DNA of 64,000 bases from Streptomyces sp. NBC_00091 (GCF_026343185.1 NZ_JAPEMA010000002.1:744001-808000), one strand, 5' to 3'; positions 1-9,922 are shown, counted from the first letter of the stretch. The notes: generated by a model not told the origin, from the letters alone. Made by a program: numbers and translations.

Positions 1-300
1 GTCCTCATCACCCACCGCCTGGCGTCGGTGCGCTGCGCCGACACCATCTACGTCCTCGACCGGGGCAAGGTGATCGAACAGGGCGACCACGACGGCCTGC
101 TGGCCGCGCAGGGCAGCTTCGCGGCGGCCTACCGCCTGCAGGCGGCACAGTTCCGGGACGGACCGGAACAGCCCCCGTACACCCGGGGCGGGCCGGACCA
201 CGTCGTGCCGGTCGCCCAGGCCCGCCGGTCCCGGGTGACCGGCACGACGACCGCATCCGGCGCTGGACAGGCGGCACCGCCCCCTGAGCGGTCGAGTTGA
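1..300 (+). CDS. ABC transporter ATP-binding/permease, C-terminal fragment
   Basis: This is the last 99 codons of a gene that begins left of the window. The visible residues start at the H-loop (VLITHRLASV), followed by the beta strands and the characteristic end of a nucleotide-binding domain (YVLDRGKVIEQGDHDGLL). This layout is typical of type I exporters in which the ATPase follows the membrane domain, but the Walker A, Walker B and membrane parts are not in view, so exporter class and substrate are unknown. About 40 low-complexity residues follow the domain and probably form a disordered tail. Confidence 0.85.
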   Translation, partial: VLITHRLASVRCADTIYVLDRGKVIEQGDHDGLLAAQGSFAAAYRLQAAQFRDGPEQPPYTRGGPDHVVPVAQARRSRVTGTTTASGAGQAAPPPERSS

Positions 301-394
301 TCCGCACCTTGGAAAGGGGCCGTAGACAGCGTCCTCGACGTCTACGCAACCAGAGCCCACGGGTGCCAGACCGTCGTCGATCAGCCGCTGCCGG

Positions 395-1255
395 TCAGTC
401 CCGGTACACGAGGATGAACTCCCCGTAGGGGTGCGTGCCGTGGTCGTCCGCGGTCTCGTCGAGGGCCCTGCGCAGGGTGCGCAGATGACCCACGGTGAGC
501 TGGAGCGGCGGCTCGTCCGGCTGGTGCGTGGTGCCGCGGGGGTAGTCCTCGCCCTCCGTGGTGGTCATCTCGATGTGGCAGCCGAGGACATGGCGGACCG
601 GCCGGGTGGCGCAGAAGTCGAGCAGCCGGTCGACGGTGGCCGAGTAGGCCGTCCGGTCCTCGATGTAGAGGCGCCCGGGGTAGAGGGAGTCGCCGGTCAG
701 CAGGAGGCCGGTGTGGCGGTCGTGGAAGACCACCGCAGCCCGCTGGTGACCGGGACCGGGGATCAGGTCGAGGATCCGCCCGCCCAGGTCCAGTGTGCCG
801 GTGCGGTGCGGCCAGTCGGTGAGACCGAACGCGGCCGTGACCTCGTCCTGTCCGGGGCCCACGACCGTGGTGCGGGGCCGGTCCGCGAACTGTGGGTCCG
901 CCGCGATGTGGTCGCCGTGTCCGTGCGTGTGGGCGACCAGCAGCGAGTACGCGGGCCTCGGATGGAGTTCCAGCCAGTCCGCGACGAGCCGGTCGACGGT
1001 CTCCCGCAGGGGGAAGTGGGCCGGGTTGGCGGACGCGCCCGTGTCGAGGAGCAGCGCCCGGTCATTGCCGAAGAGGAGGAAGAGGAACGGGGCTTCGTAG
1101 TGCACGGATTTGTTCTGGCGCAGGATCACCGTGTGTTCGGAGTAGGCGTGGACCTGGATCTCCGGGGCCGGGTCGTGCTTGGGGGAGGGCCAGCCCGCGT
1201 TCCAGACGACGTCGAGACTGCCTGCGACCGGGGCGCCCCGGAGAAAGTCGATCAC
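395..1255 (-). CDS. MBL-fold metallo-hydrolase
   Basis: A 286-residue metallo-beta-lactamase-superfamily protein. The zinc-binding motif THGHGDH lies at about residues 110-116. It is followed by a GPGH histidine near residue 170, a TGDSLYP segment supplying the bridging aspartate, and a late GCHIE histidine, so all metal ligands of a dinuclear site appear present. The LLLDTGAS strand is typical of glyoxalase-II-like hydrolases. There is no signal peptide, so it should be cytosolic. The substrate cannot be told from sequence; general thioester or lactone hydrolysis is possible. It stands alone, and the gene upstream on this strand is a decayed exporter. Confidence 0.88.
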   Translation of the reverse strand: MIDFLRGAPVAGSLDVVWNAGWPSPKHDPAPEIQVHAYSEHTVILRQNKSVHYEAPFLFLLFGNDRALLLDTGASANPAHFPLRETVDRLVADWLELHPRPAYSLLVAHTHGHGDHIAADPQFADRPRTTVVGPGQDEVTAAFGLTDWPHRTGTLDLGGRILDLIPGPGHQRAAVVFHDRHTGLLLTGDSLYPGRLYIEDRTAYSATVDRLLDFCATRPVRHVLGCHIEMTTTEGEDYPRGTTHQPDEPPLQLTVGHLRTLRRALDETADDHGTHPYGEFILVYRD

Positions 1256-1509
1256 ATGTCCAACCTACCCTCGTCGCGGCGCCCGGGACGAGCGGCCGGA
1301 CGATCCCGCACGGCCTTCGCGCACAGCCCCCACGCGCGGCCGGATCGCGTTTTCGTGGAGGCAGAGGCGTGTGTGCCGATGCGGCGGCATCGACCGCCGA
1401 ACCGGGCCCTCGCCGTGACGGAGGAGGGCGGAACACGTCCGCACCAGGTCCCACGGCCGACCCGCGACGCCGAACGGCGGCCCTCACCGCAGCGCCGGCC
1501 TACTCCGTG

Positions 1510-1930
1510 CTGCTCACCGGGCGCGGACCCGCCGGCCTTGGGGGCGGGGGAGGACGTGGACGCGCTGCGCAGGTCTGCCGTCGTGGCGCCCACCAGGGCC
1601 ACGGCTCCGAGGCAGAGCAGGCCGCCACTGACGAGGGCCGCCGTCCCTGATGCGGCGTCTGCCACGAGGCCGCCGCGCAGGTTGCCGATGTCGGGCCCGG
1701 CCTGTCCCACGATCTGTTCGGCCGCACTGACGCGGCCGAGCAGTTCCTGGGGTGTGTGCATCTGGACGACGGTGCTCCGCGAATGACCGGGGTGCGGCCC
1801 AGGAAGGCCAGGCCGTCCGCAACCCCCCGCAAGCCGGGCCGGGCGGGCTCGACTCCGGGGGTCATCCGCGGCAGGCCGAAGCCCCGTAGAACGCGGCGAC
1901 GAACGTCACGGCGGAATGCTCACCCCTGAC
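1510..1930 (-). pseudogene. Degraded MFS exporter remnant
   Basis: Pieces of a major-facilitator drug or siderophore exporter (enterobactin-exporter-like) can be read on this strand only by changing frame. First comes a segment AVTFVAAFYGASA, then GLRGVADGLAFLGRTPVIRG (to about 1776). Then, after loss of several membrane helices and another frame change, ELLGRVSAAEQIVGQAG followed by NLRGGLVADAASGTAALVSG (1761 down to about 1563). These match the middle cytoplasmic loop and the last third of the family. The N-terminal half is absent. At least two frameshifts plus an internal deletion make it non-functional. Confidence 0.72.
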
Positions 1931-1965
1931 CGTGTTGAGACTTCCCATATCAGAGACTTCGCAGG

Positions 1966-2931
1966 TCAGCGGAGCCTCCCCCGCGGCTTCAAATGGGTTG
2001 GCGGGAGCTCCGGTGCCGGAATCGGAGGGCCGTCGTACCCCTTCACTTCGCCGAAGCGCGTCCCATTCGTCCACGCCTCGCGGGCCTGTGCGATGTCCTC
2101 GTGGGAGCGGCCGATCCAGTTCCAGAACATGACGATCTCCTCCTCGAAGGGTTCGCCGCCCAGCAGCATCAGGCCCGCGTCCGAGGACGCGCGCAGCGGG
2201 AGCTCGGTGCGGCCGCAGCCCAGGTAGAGCATCGAGCCCGGCAGGACCGGGACGCCGTCGACGTGGGTCTCGCCGGACATGGACAGGACCGCGTACTCGA
2301 AGTCCGGGTCCAGGGGGAGGCTGGTTTCGGTGCCCGCCGCGAGGGCGAGGTCGGCGCCGACGATGGGGCTGTACGCCGTACCGGGCGAGGTCGCCGAGTC
2401 GAGGCTGCCCAGGATGACTGTGGCGGTCAGGCCGGGGGCCGTGACCCGGGGGAGGTCGGCGTGGTGCTGGAAGTTGGGTGCGGCGTCACGGTGGGCGTCG
2501 GGCAGGGCCACCCACAGCTGGGCGCCGTGCAGGAAGCGGGCGTGCGGGCGCGGGCTCTCCTCGGAGTGGCTGATGCCCCTGCCGGAGGTCATCAGGCCCA
2601 GCTCGCGCGGCCGGATCGTGGCGAGGCTGCCCTCGCTGTCGCGGTGCAGCACCTCGCCCTCGTGCAGCCAGCTCACGGTCTGCAGCCCGGAGTGCGGGTG
2701 GGGCGCGACCTGCATGCCGGGTTCGTCGGCGATGTCGTCCGGGCCGTAGTGGTCGACGAAGCACCAGGCGCCCACCATGCGGCGGCCCAGGTTCGGCAGG
2801 AGTCGGCGGACCTCGGTGGATTCCCCGAGCCTGACCGTGCGCGGGCTGAGGAGCTCGCGCACCGGCTCGGCCACGACGAAACCGCGGCCGCCACAGGTGG
2901 AGAGAGCGGGCTGGCGATCGAGATTGCTCAT
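1966..2931 (-). CDS. Pirin family protein
   Basis: A 321-residue bicupin of the pirin family. The N-terminal cupin holds the metal-ligand motifs APHPHSG and GISHSEE (two histidines in the first, His and Glu in the second), as in human pirin and YhhW. Bacterial relatives have quercetin 2,3-dioxygenase activity or act as redox-sensitive protein partners; which applies here is unknown. An in-frame start three codons upstream is possible, but MSNLDRQP is the usual family beginning. The gene is divergent from the rRNA methyltransferase gene and reads toward the decayed MFS gene. Confidence 0.88.
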   Translation of the reverse strand: MSNLDRQPALSTCGGRGFVVAEPVRELLSPRTVRLGESTEVRRLLPNLGRRMVGAWCFVDHYGPDDIADEPGMQVAPHPHSGLQTVSWLHEGEVLHRDSEGSLATIRPRELGLMTSGRGISHSEESPRPHARFLHGAQLWVALPDAHRDAAPNFQHHADLPRVTAPGLTATVILGSLDSATSPGTAYSPIVGADLALAAGTETSLPLDPDFEYAVLSMSGETHVDGVPVLPGSMLYLGCGRTELPLRASSDAGLMLLGGEPFEEEIVMFWNWIGRSHEDIAQAREAWTNGTRFGEVKGYDGPPIPAPELPPTHLKPRGRLR

Positions 2932-3080
2932 ACCGCACAACTTAGCCCCGAGGGGTCCGCTCCCCGCTGCTCCTTTGCCCGGATGGTTACGCCGATCCGT
3001 GCGCGGAATGTCCCGGCGCGGGCCGGGGCCGGAGCGGCCGGCCGCCCCACCGGCGCCGTCTCGGCTAGCCTGGGTTCCAT

Positions 3081-4277
3081 ATGAACCGCCTGACCACGCC
3101 TTTCGGCTCCTACGAACTCACCCGCTTCCCCTCCGACCCGCGCGACCAGCTCCGCGCCTGGGACGCCGCCGACGAGTACCTGCTGCGCCACCTCGACGCC
3201 GGTACCGGCGAGCGCGGCCCGGTGGACCTGGCCGGCGCCGGGCAGATCACGGTCGTCGGCGACCGCTGGGGGGCGCTGACGACGGCCCTGGCCGCGTACC
3301 ACCCCACCCAGATCACCGACTCCTCGCTGACCCGCGCCGCGACCGAGGGGAACCTGGACCGGGCCGGGATCGGCACCTCCAAGTCCACGGTGACCCTGCT
3401 GACCACGCAGGACGCGCCGCCCGCGCGGATCGACGTACTGCTCGTCCGGGTCCCCAAGAGCCTGGCGCTGCTGGAGGACCAGCTGTACCGGCTGGCGCCG
3501 CACGTGCACGCGGGCACCGTGATCGTGGGCGCCGGCATGGTCAAGGAGATCCACACCTCCACGCTGCGCCTCTTCGAGAAGATCCTCGGGCCGACGAAGA
3601 CCTCGCTCGCGGAGAAGAAGGCCCGGCTGATCTTCTGCACTCCGGACGCGTCCACCGCCCCCGGGACCACCCCGTGGCCGGTGACGTACACGGTGGACGA
3701 GGAGGGCGGCTCGGGGGCCGGGCTGACCGTGGTCAACCAGGCCGGGATCTTCTGCGCGGACCGCCTCGACGTGGGGACGCGCTTCTTCCTCCAGAGCATC
3801 CCGACCAACACCAACGGGGCCCGGGTCGTGGACCTGGGCTGCGGCAACGGCGTCGTCGGCACGGCCGTGCAGGTCGCCGACCCGGACGCCGAGGTCGTGT
3901 TCACCGACGAGTCGTACCAGGCGGTCGCCTCCGCGCGGGCCACCTACGAGGCCAATGTCCGCCCGGGCCGGCGGACGGCGGAGTTCCTGGTCGGCGACGG
4001 GGTGGCCATGCTGCCGCCCGCCTCGGTGGACCTGATCCTGAACAACCCGCCCTTCCACTCCCACCAGGCGACGACGGACGCGACGGCGCTGCGCATGTTC
4101 GCGCAGTCGCGCAAGGCGCTGCGCACGGGCGGGGAGCTGTGGGTGGTCGCCAACCGTCACATGGGCTACCACACCCACCTGCGCCGCCTCTTCGGCAACA
4201 GTGAAGTCGTCGCGAGCGAGCCGAAGTTCGTGGTGCTGCGGGCGGTCAAGCGCGAGGCGCGGCCCCGCCCCGTGTGA
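3081..4277 (+). CDS. rlmG: RsmC/RlmG-type rRNA guanine-N2 methyltransferase
   Basis: A 398-residue class I SAM methyltransferase with the two-domain layout of RlmG/RsmC. A degenerate N-terminal half is followed by a catalytic half with SAM motif VVDLGCGNGVVG (about residue 250) and the N-methylating motif NNPPFH. RlmG makes N2-methylguanine in 23S rRNA (G1835 in E. coli), RsmC in 16S rRNA. The actinobacterial protein resembles RlmG in length, but the exact target base is inferred. The ATG is preceded by a short purine-rich stretch, and the start MNRLTTPFGSYELTR fits the family. Confidence 0.82.
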   Translation: MNRLTTPFGSYELTRFPSDPRDQLRAWDAADEYLLRHLDAGTGERGPVDLAGAGQITVVGDRWGALTTALAAYHPTQITDSSLTRAATEGNLDRAGIGTSKSTVTLLTTQDAPPARIDVLLVRVPKSLALLEDQLYRLAPHVHAGTVIVGAGMVKEIHTSTLRLFEKILGPTKTSLAEKKARLIFCTPDASTAPGTTPWPVTYTVDEEGGSGAGLTVVNQAGIFCADRLDVGTRFFLQSIPTNTNGARVVDLGCGNGVVGTAVQVADPDAEVVFTDESYQAVASARATYEANVRPGRRTAEFLVGDGVAMLPPASVDLILNNPPFHSHQATTDATALRMFAQSRKALRTGGELWVVANRHMGYHTHLRRLFGNSEVVASEPKFVVLRAVKREARPRPV

Positions 4278-4317
4278 CCTGCCGGTTTACCCGCCGGTAC
4301 GTCCTACACTCGGCCGC

Positions 4318-5100
4318 GTGAGCAGCGAGGGGCAGACGGACGGCGGGGCGGACGGGCAGGCCGGCGACCGCGGGGGGCAGCGGCGCTACCGCCGGGAGGA
4401 CGTGGCCCGGGCGGCCGGGGTCAAGGTGCGCAACCTGCGCTACTACCAGGAGCGCGGGCTGCTGCCGCCGCCCCGCCGGGAGGGCCGGATCGCCTGGTAC
4501 TCAGACGACCACCTGACCCGGCTGCGGCTGATCAGCGATCTGCTGGGGCGCGGGTACACGGTCAACGGCATCGGCGAACTGCTGGCCGCCTGGGAGCAGG
4601 GCGGCGGGCTCTCCCAACTCCTGGGCCTGGAGCGGGAGATGACCCGGGACTGGGTGCAGGAGGAGCCGGTGACCATGACCCGGGCCGAGCTGCGCGAGCT
4701 GTTCGGCCCGGGGGCGACGGCCGAGCACACCCGGCGGGCGGCCGAGCTGGGCTACGTACGCCTCGACGGGGACCTGGTCACGTATCCGAGCCGGCGACTG
4801 CTGGAGGCGACGGTGGCGCTGGTGCGGCAGGGGGTGCCGCTCGGGGAGATCCTGGACGCGGGGGACTTCGTACAGGTCCAGGCGGCGGCGCTGGCGGACC
4901 GGTTCGTGGCGCTGTTCCGGCGGCACGTGATCGGCGCGGAGGGACTGGGGCCGCTTTCGGCCACCCAGCTGGATCACGTCCGGGAGGCGGTGGCGGCGCT
5001 GCGGCCGGTGGCGGGCGAGGTGGTGGCCACGGAGTTCGCGCGGGCGATGGGGCGGCGGGTGGAGGCGGAGGTCGCCGAACTGCTGCGTACGGAGCAGTAG
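4318..5100 (+). CDS. MerR family transcriptional regulator
   Basis: A 260-residue regulator starting at GTG (MSSEGQTDGG). After about 20 disordered residues comes a MerR winged helix-turn-helix: RYRREDVARAAGVKVRNLRY, then YQERGLLPPPRREGR. A long helical C-terminal half replaces the short coiled coil and metal loop of metal sensors, so it probably binds an organic ligand or acts constitutively. It sits 107 bp upstream of the DUF6230/DUF6114 cassette in the same direction, and regulation of that cassette is a reasonable inference. A second possible MerR-like half around residues 125-175 (LGYVRLDGDLVTYPSRRLLE) is worth checking. Confidence 0.87.
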   Translation: MSSEGQTDGGADGQAGDRGGQRRYRREDVARAAGVKVRNLRYYQERGLLPPPRREGRIAWYSDDHLTRLRLISDLLGRGYTVNGIGELLAAWEQGGGLSQLLGLEREMTRDWVQEEPVTMTRAELRELFGPGATAEHTRRAAELGYVRLDGDLVTYPSRRLLEATVALVRQGVPLGEILDAGDFVQVQAAALADRFVALFRRHVIGAEGLGPLSATQLDHVREAVAALRPVAGEVVATEFARAMGRRVEAEVAELLRTEQ

Positions 5101-5207
5101 GAGTCGGCCTAAAGGGTGCGCTCGCACAACCTTGCCAACCACCATTGGCACTCTTACATTCAACTCGTCGGTAACAAAGGTGCACAGCCGGGATAAGGGA
5201 CCATCTC

Positions 5208-5866
5208 ATGGCAGATTCACCGAACTTATCGGAAACCGGATCCGGGTCCGCGGCCGAACCGCCCGGCGACGAGCTCGCCAGAGAGGGCGGCCGGGTCCGC
5301 TGGCGCAGGTTCGCCCTCCTGACCGCGCCCGCCGTGGCCGTGACCGCCGGCCTCGGCATCGCCCTCGCGCAGGGCGCGCTCGCCGCCTCCTTCGCGGTGT
5401 CGGGCCAGCAGTTCAAGGTGTCGGCGAAGAGCCTGGAGGGCGAGGGCTTCGCCCAGTACGGCAGCGTCGATGTCAACGCCCGCCAGGAGCTGATCCCGGT
5501 GGCGGTCACCGCCATCAAGGAGGCCAAGCTGCACAGCCTCTGCCAGTCGGTGGTCACCACCCTCCCGGTCGTCGGGGACATCTCGCTCAATCTGACCGCG
5601 GGTCAGAAGGCCCCCGTCGAGGCCTCCAACCTGTTCGTGGACGCGACCCAGCTCGCCGGTGACGCGGAGTTCACGAACATCGAGATCGGGCGCGACGCCT
5701 CCACCCTGGACAAGGGCCCGGCGGAGGCGCAGGGCATGCAGGACCTCTTCGCCCAGCAGGCGGACAAGGTCACCATCAGCAATCTCCAGCAGACGGCGTG
5801 GGCGACCAACGCCGGCACCTTCAAGCTCTCCGGGCTGAGCATGGACATCAGCAAGGGCAAGAAGGA

Positions 5867-5876
<10 letters not shown>
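5208..5876 (+). CDS. DUF6230 family membrane-anchored protein
   Basis: A 222-residue protein with a hydrophilic N-terminus, one membrane segment near residues 36-58 (FALLTAPAVAVTAGLGIALA) and an extracytoplasmic domain of about 160 residues rich in short beta-like stretches. It matches the actinomycete DUF6230 family, often mislabelled cholesterol esterase. No lipase or esterase serine motif is visible, so that label is not supported. The strong ATG has a purine-rich site upstream. The stop overlaps the start of the DUF6114 gene, so both are probably made together and form a membrane-associated pair. Function unknown. Confidence 0.82.
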
Positions 5877-6950
<1,074 letters not shown>

Positions 6951-6966
6951 CAGCCGCAGGGCGTCG

Positions 6967-6997
6967 TCCCCGTTCCCCGGTCCGCCGGGGGCGGGGA
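6967..6997 (+). terminator. Hairpin ending the DUF6230 cassette
   Basis: CCCCGTTCCCCGG pairs across a TCCG loop with CCGGGGGCGGGG and is followed by AAAA. It lies 17 nt after the stop of the secreted-protein gene and before the DUF2087 gene. Confidence 0.7.
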
Positions 6998-7040
6998 AAA
7001 CGCGTTGCGGGGCGCGGCGGGCCCGGGCGAAGCTCGGGCC

Positions 7041-7346
7041 ATGTCACAGAGCACCGAGCAACAGGAACACGCGGACCAGCGGAGCCGGCGCGGGGTCGCC
7101 GACCTCTTCTCCGGCGGGCGCCTGATCGCCGTCCCGCGCAAGGCCGCCCGGCGCGAGCAGCTGCTCGCGCACCTCACCGAGACCCTGTTCGCCCCGGACC
7201 GGGAGTACTCGGAGCCCGAGGTGAACGACGCGCTGCGGACCGTGCACGAGGACTGTTCCGCCCTGCGCCGCTACCTGATCACCTCGGGTCACCTCACCCG
7301 GACCAGGGACGGCAGCAGCTACCGGCGGGCGACGACCACCCGGTAA
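7041..7346 (+). CDS. DUF2087 winged-helix-like protein
   Basis: A 101-residue protein matching DUF2087: a basic PRKAARREQLLAHL segment, the YSEPEVNDALR signature helix, then DCSALRRYLI and GHLTRTRDGSSYRR, which together resemble a small winged helix. Such domains occur alone or fused to ArsR-type regulators, so a DNA- or RNA-binding role is likely but unproven. The start MSQSTEQQ is chosen over an upstream in-frame GTG because the conserved part begins later. Its 3-prime end overlaps the convergent phosphoesterase gene by 28 bp. Confidence 0.75.
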   Translation: MSQSTEQQEHADQRSRRGVADLFSGGRLIAVPRKAARREQLLAHLTETLFAPDREYSEPEVNDALRTVHEDCSALRRYLITSGHLTRTRDGSSYRRATTTR

Positions 7347-8083
7347 TGCGTCGTCAGCCGCCCGTCGTCGCCCAGCACGTGGAAGGCGACGGCCGGCGGC
7401 TCGTCCAGGTGCACGTGGTGGTCGGGGCCCGACTGCGCCTCCCACGGGAGCCGCAGGGTGGAGACCACCCCGGGCGCCACCAGCAGTGGGCGGCCCGCGA
7501 AGGTGGTCGCCGCCGCCGTGTGGGCGTGCCCGCACAGGAAGGCGCGCAGGTGGGGGTGGCGTCCGGCCAGCGCCGCGAGGCGTTCCTCGCCGAACTGGCG
7601 GATCCCGTCCACGTACGGGGTGTGCAGCGGGACCGGCGGATGGTGGAAGGCGACCAGCACGGGCACCTCGTGCGGGGTGTCCGTCAGTACGCCGTCGAGC
7701 CAGGCGAGGGTGGAGTCCTCCAGGTACCCGTGGTGTTCGCCGGGGACCGAGGAGTCGCACACCGCCAGCACGAAGCCCTCGCCGCGCAGCACCTGGTCGA
7801 CCGGCCCGGCGGAGGGCTCCTCCTCGCCCAGCATCCCCCGCCGGAAGGCGAGGCGCTCGTCGTGGTTGCCGGGGCAGATCACCACCGGGTGCCGGGAGGT
7901 GAGCAGCTTGCGGGCCTCCTCGTACTCGGCGGGCTCCGCGTGGTCGGCTATGTCCCCGCTGACCAGGACCGCGGCGAGGTCGTACGGGAGGGCGTCCAGG
8001 TACTCCACGACGGCGCGGGTGCGCTCGGCGGCCCGCGGGCCGCCGTCGAGGTGGACGTCACTGAGCTGCGCTATCACGATCAC
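7319..8083 (-). CDS. Calcineurin-like metallophosphoesterase (class III cyclic-nucleotide phosphodiesterase type)
   Basis: A 254-residue cytosolic enzyme with the full dinuclear metal motif set in order: DVHLDGG, SGDIADHA, GNHDER, VAFHHPP and GHAHTAAA. The order and length match CpdA/Rv0805-type phosphodiesterases that hydrolyse cAMP or other phosphodiesters. Activity on cAMP is inferred from family only. The GTG start at 8083 is favoured because AAGGAG lies about 8 nt upstream and the first strand (VIVIAQLSDVH) begins directly. The frame stays open far upstream, but that part is antisense to the SDR gene. Confidence 0.86.
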   Translation of the reverse strand: MIVIAQLSDVHLDGGPRAAERTRAVVEYLDALPYDLAAVLVSGDIADHAEPAEYEEARKLLTSRHPVVICPGNHDERLAFRRGMLGEEEPSAGPVDQVLRGEGFVLAVCDSSVPGEHHGYLEDSTLAWLDGVLTDTPHEVPVLVAFHHPPVPLHTPYVDGIRQFGEERLAALAGRHPHLRAFLCGHAHTAAATTFAGRPLLVAPGVVSTLRLPWEAQSGPDHHVHLDEPPAVAFHVLGDDGRLTTHYRVVVARR

Positions 8084-8293
8084 GGGCGGTTGCTCCTTCG
8101 TCGCCGGCACGGGTCGCCCCGGCACGGCGCGGACGATCGGCCACGGCCGCGGCGGGGACGGTCCGTTCAACCTATCGAACGTGATCTTCGGTGCGCGGGC
8201 GGCCCGGAGCCGCGCGGGCCGTACCGCCTCCGGTTGCGCGCGGACCGGGGATGGGGTTCGTTCGAAGGGGGCGCGCGGGATGGGGTGCATCGC

Positions 8294-8977
8294 ATGGTCT
8301 TCACCGATCGCGTCTTCGGCGACCGCGCGGACGCGGGACGGCATCTCGCGGACGCGCTCGGCCATCTCCGGGCCGAGGACCCGGTCGTCCTGGGCCTGCC
8401 GCGCGGCGGGGTGCCCGTGGCCTTCGAGGTGGCGCGGGCGCTGGGCGCGCCCCTGGACGTGATCGTGGTCCGCAAGCTCGGGGTACCGCACCACCGGGAG
8501 CTGGGTTTCGGCGCCATCGGCGAGGGCGGGGTGCGGATCATCAACGAGGACATCGTCGCCCTCAGCCGGGCCTCGGCGAAGGAGCTGGCCGAGATCGAGC
8601 ATGCCGAGGAGGCGGAGCTGGAGCGGCGGGCCCACCGGTTCCGCGAGGGCCGGCCGCGCGTGCCGCTGGAGGGCCGGACGGTGGTCGTGGTGGACGACGG
8701 GATCGCGACCGGTGCCACGGCCGCGGTCGCCTGCGAGATCGCCCGCGCCTCGGGTGCGGCACGAGTGGTGCTGGCCGTTCCGGTGGGGCCGCCGGAGGCG
8801 GTCGCCTGGCTGCGCGGGGCGGCGGACGAGGTGGTGTGCCTCTCCACGCCGCCCGCGTTCCGCGCCGTCGGGGAGTGGTACCGGGACTTCGCGCAGACCC
8901 CGGACGAGGAGGTGGTCGCGGTGCTCGCCGAGGCGGCGGGCGGGGCGCGGCCGCCGGAGCGACCGGAATCCGAGTGA
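8294..8977 (+). CDS. Phosphoribosyltransferase domain protein
   Basis: A 227-residue protein with an N-terminal PRPP-loop-like segment (LGLPRGGVPVAFEVARALG) and the type I signature VVVVDDGIATGATA near residues 135-150, where the two acidic residues and the following loop bind ribose-5-phosphate. This is the stand-alone actinobacterial form often placed near stress genes. No base-specific hood is recognisable, so nucleobase specificity is unknown. ATG 8294 begins at MVFTDRVFGDRADAG, the usual family start. It is divergent from the phosphoesterase gene across 210 bp. Confidence 0.85.
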   Translation: MVFTDRVFGDRADAGRHLADALGHLRAEDPVVLGLPRGGVPVAFEVARALGAPLDVIVVRKLGVPHHRELGFGAIGEGGVRIINEDIVALSRASAKELAEIEHAEEAELERRAHRFREGRPRVPLEGRTVVVVDDGIATGATAAVACEIARASGAARVVLAVPVGPPEAVAWLRGAADEVVCLSTPPAFRAVGEWYRDFAQTPDEEVVAVLAEAAGGARPPERPESE

Positions 8978-9050
8978 TCTCCGCGCGCCGGCGTGGTGGG
9001 ATGGCCGTGCCCGGGTCACCGGCCCGGCGACCGCCACCGAAGGAGTCCTG

Positions 9051-9116
9051 ATGCCCCTGCCCACGACCGTCCTCCCGCTCCGAGCGGACGCCCCGTCCCC
9101 GGCGGTGGCGATATGA
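9051..9116 (+). CDS. 21-residue leader peptide overlapping the SDR start
   Basis: An ATG with an excellent GAAGGAG site 6 nt upstream opens a 21-codon frame (MPLPTTVLPLRADAPSPAVA plus one Ile) whose TGA overlaps the ATG of the SDR gene (ATATGA). The SDR start itself has no convincing ribosome-binding site, so the small frame probably delivers ribosomes to it by translational coupling. No codon pattern typical of an attenuator is seen. It could alternatively be the N-terminal remnant of a lost gene. Confidence 0.5.
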   Translation: MPLPTTVLPLRADAPSPAVAI

Positions 9117-9865
9117 GCCGGGGCGTACTGGTCACCGGCGCGTCCCGGGGCATCGGGCGCGCCGTCGCCGCCGCGTTCGCCCGGCAGGGGGACCGCGTCG
9201 CCGTGCACTGTTCCACCCGGCACTCCGACGCCGAGGAGACCCTGGCCTCCCTGGACGGGGAGGGCCACGTCCTGGTCAGCGGGGACCTCGCCGATCCGGC
9301 GCGCGTCGAGGCCCTGGCCGCCGAAGCCGCCGAGGCCCTCGGCGGGGTGGACGTCCTCGTGAACAACGCCGCCGCGATGGTCCCGCACCCGCTGCCCTCC
9401 ACCTCGTACGCGGACTGGCAGGCGGCCTGGCAGCGCACGGCCGCGGTGAACCTGTTCGGCGCCGCCAACCTCAGCTACTGCGTGGCCCGCCGGATGATCG
9501 ACGACGGGCGGAGCGGCCACATCGTGAACGTCGGCTCGCGCGGCGCGTTCCGCGGCGAGCCCGACCACCCCGCGTACGGCGCCACCAAGGCCGCCCTGCA
9601 CGCCTTCGGCCAGTCCCTGGCGGTCTCCCTCGCGCCCCACGGGATCGCGGTGGCCTCCGTGGCGCCGGGCTTCGTCGCCACCGAACGGGTCTCGGACCGG
9701 CTCGGCGGCGCGGAGGGCGAGCAGATCCGCGCCCAGAGCCCCTTCGGCAGGGTCGCGGCGCCGGAGGAGATCGCCGCCGCCGTGCTCTACCTGGCCTCGC
9801 CGGCGGCCGTCTGGAGCTCGGGCACGGTGCTCGACGTCAACGGGGCCTCGTACCTGCGCACATGA
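9113..9865 (+). CDS. SDR family oxidoreductase
   Basis: A 250-residue classical short-chain dehydrogenase/reductase. It has the cofactor motif TGASRGIGRA at residues 8-17, the NNAA motif, a catalytic serine in NVGSRGAF, YGATK (active-site Tyr and Lys) and the terminal SGTVLDVNG segment. The acidic/neutral pattern after strand 2 suggests NADP, though this is uncertain. Sequence resembles 3-oxoacyl-ACP reductase-like enzymes, but the substrate is not predictable. It is probably translated by coupling from the short upstream frame. The next gene is convergent, 57 bp away. Confidence 0.87.
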   Translation: MSRGVLVTGASRGIGRAVAAAFARQGDRVAVHCSTRHSDAEETLASLDGEGHVLVSGDLADPARVEALAAEAAEALGGVDVLVNNAAAMVPHPLPSTSYADWQAAWQRTAAVNLFGAANLSYCVARRMIDDGRSGHIVNVGSRGAFRGEPDHPAYGATKAALHAFGQSLAVSLAPHGIAVASVAPGFVATERVSDRLGGAEGEQIRAQSPFGRVAAPEEIAAAVLYLASPAAVWSSGTVLDVNGASYLRT

Positions 9866-9922
9866 GCCCGGCGGGCCGCAGCGGGCAGCGGCGGGCCGCG
9901 GTGGGCTGCGATGGGCTGCGGG

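Noticed and set aside
8164..8181. CGTTC-N8-GAACG inverted repeat as an SOS box or operator
   Set aside because: Arms are short and inverted relative to the actinobacterial LexA site, and neither flanking gene is a repair gene; likely chance.
7319..9640. Extending the phosphoesterase to a 773-residue protein
   Set aside because: The extra N-terminal part is antisense to the phosphoribosyltransferase and SDR genes, and the family start with a good ribosome site is at 8083.
9866..9922. GC-rich repeats of GGGC[CT]GC between the SDR and oxidoreductase genes as a terminator
   Set aside because: Several weak pairings are possible but no single convincing stem, so it was not annotated.
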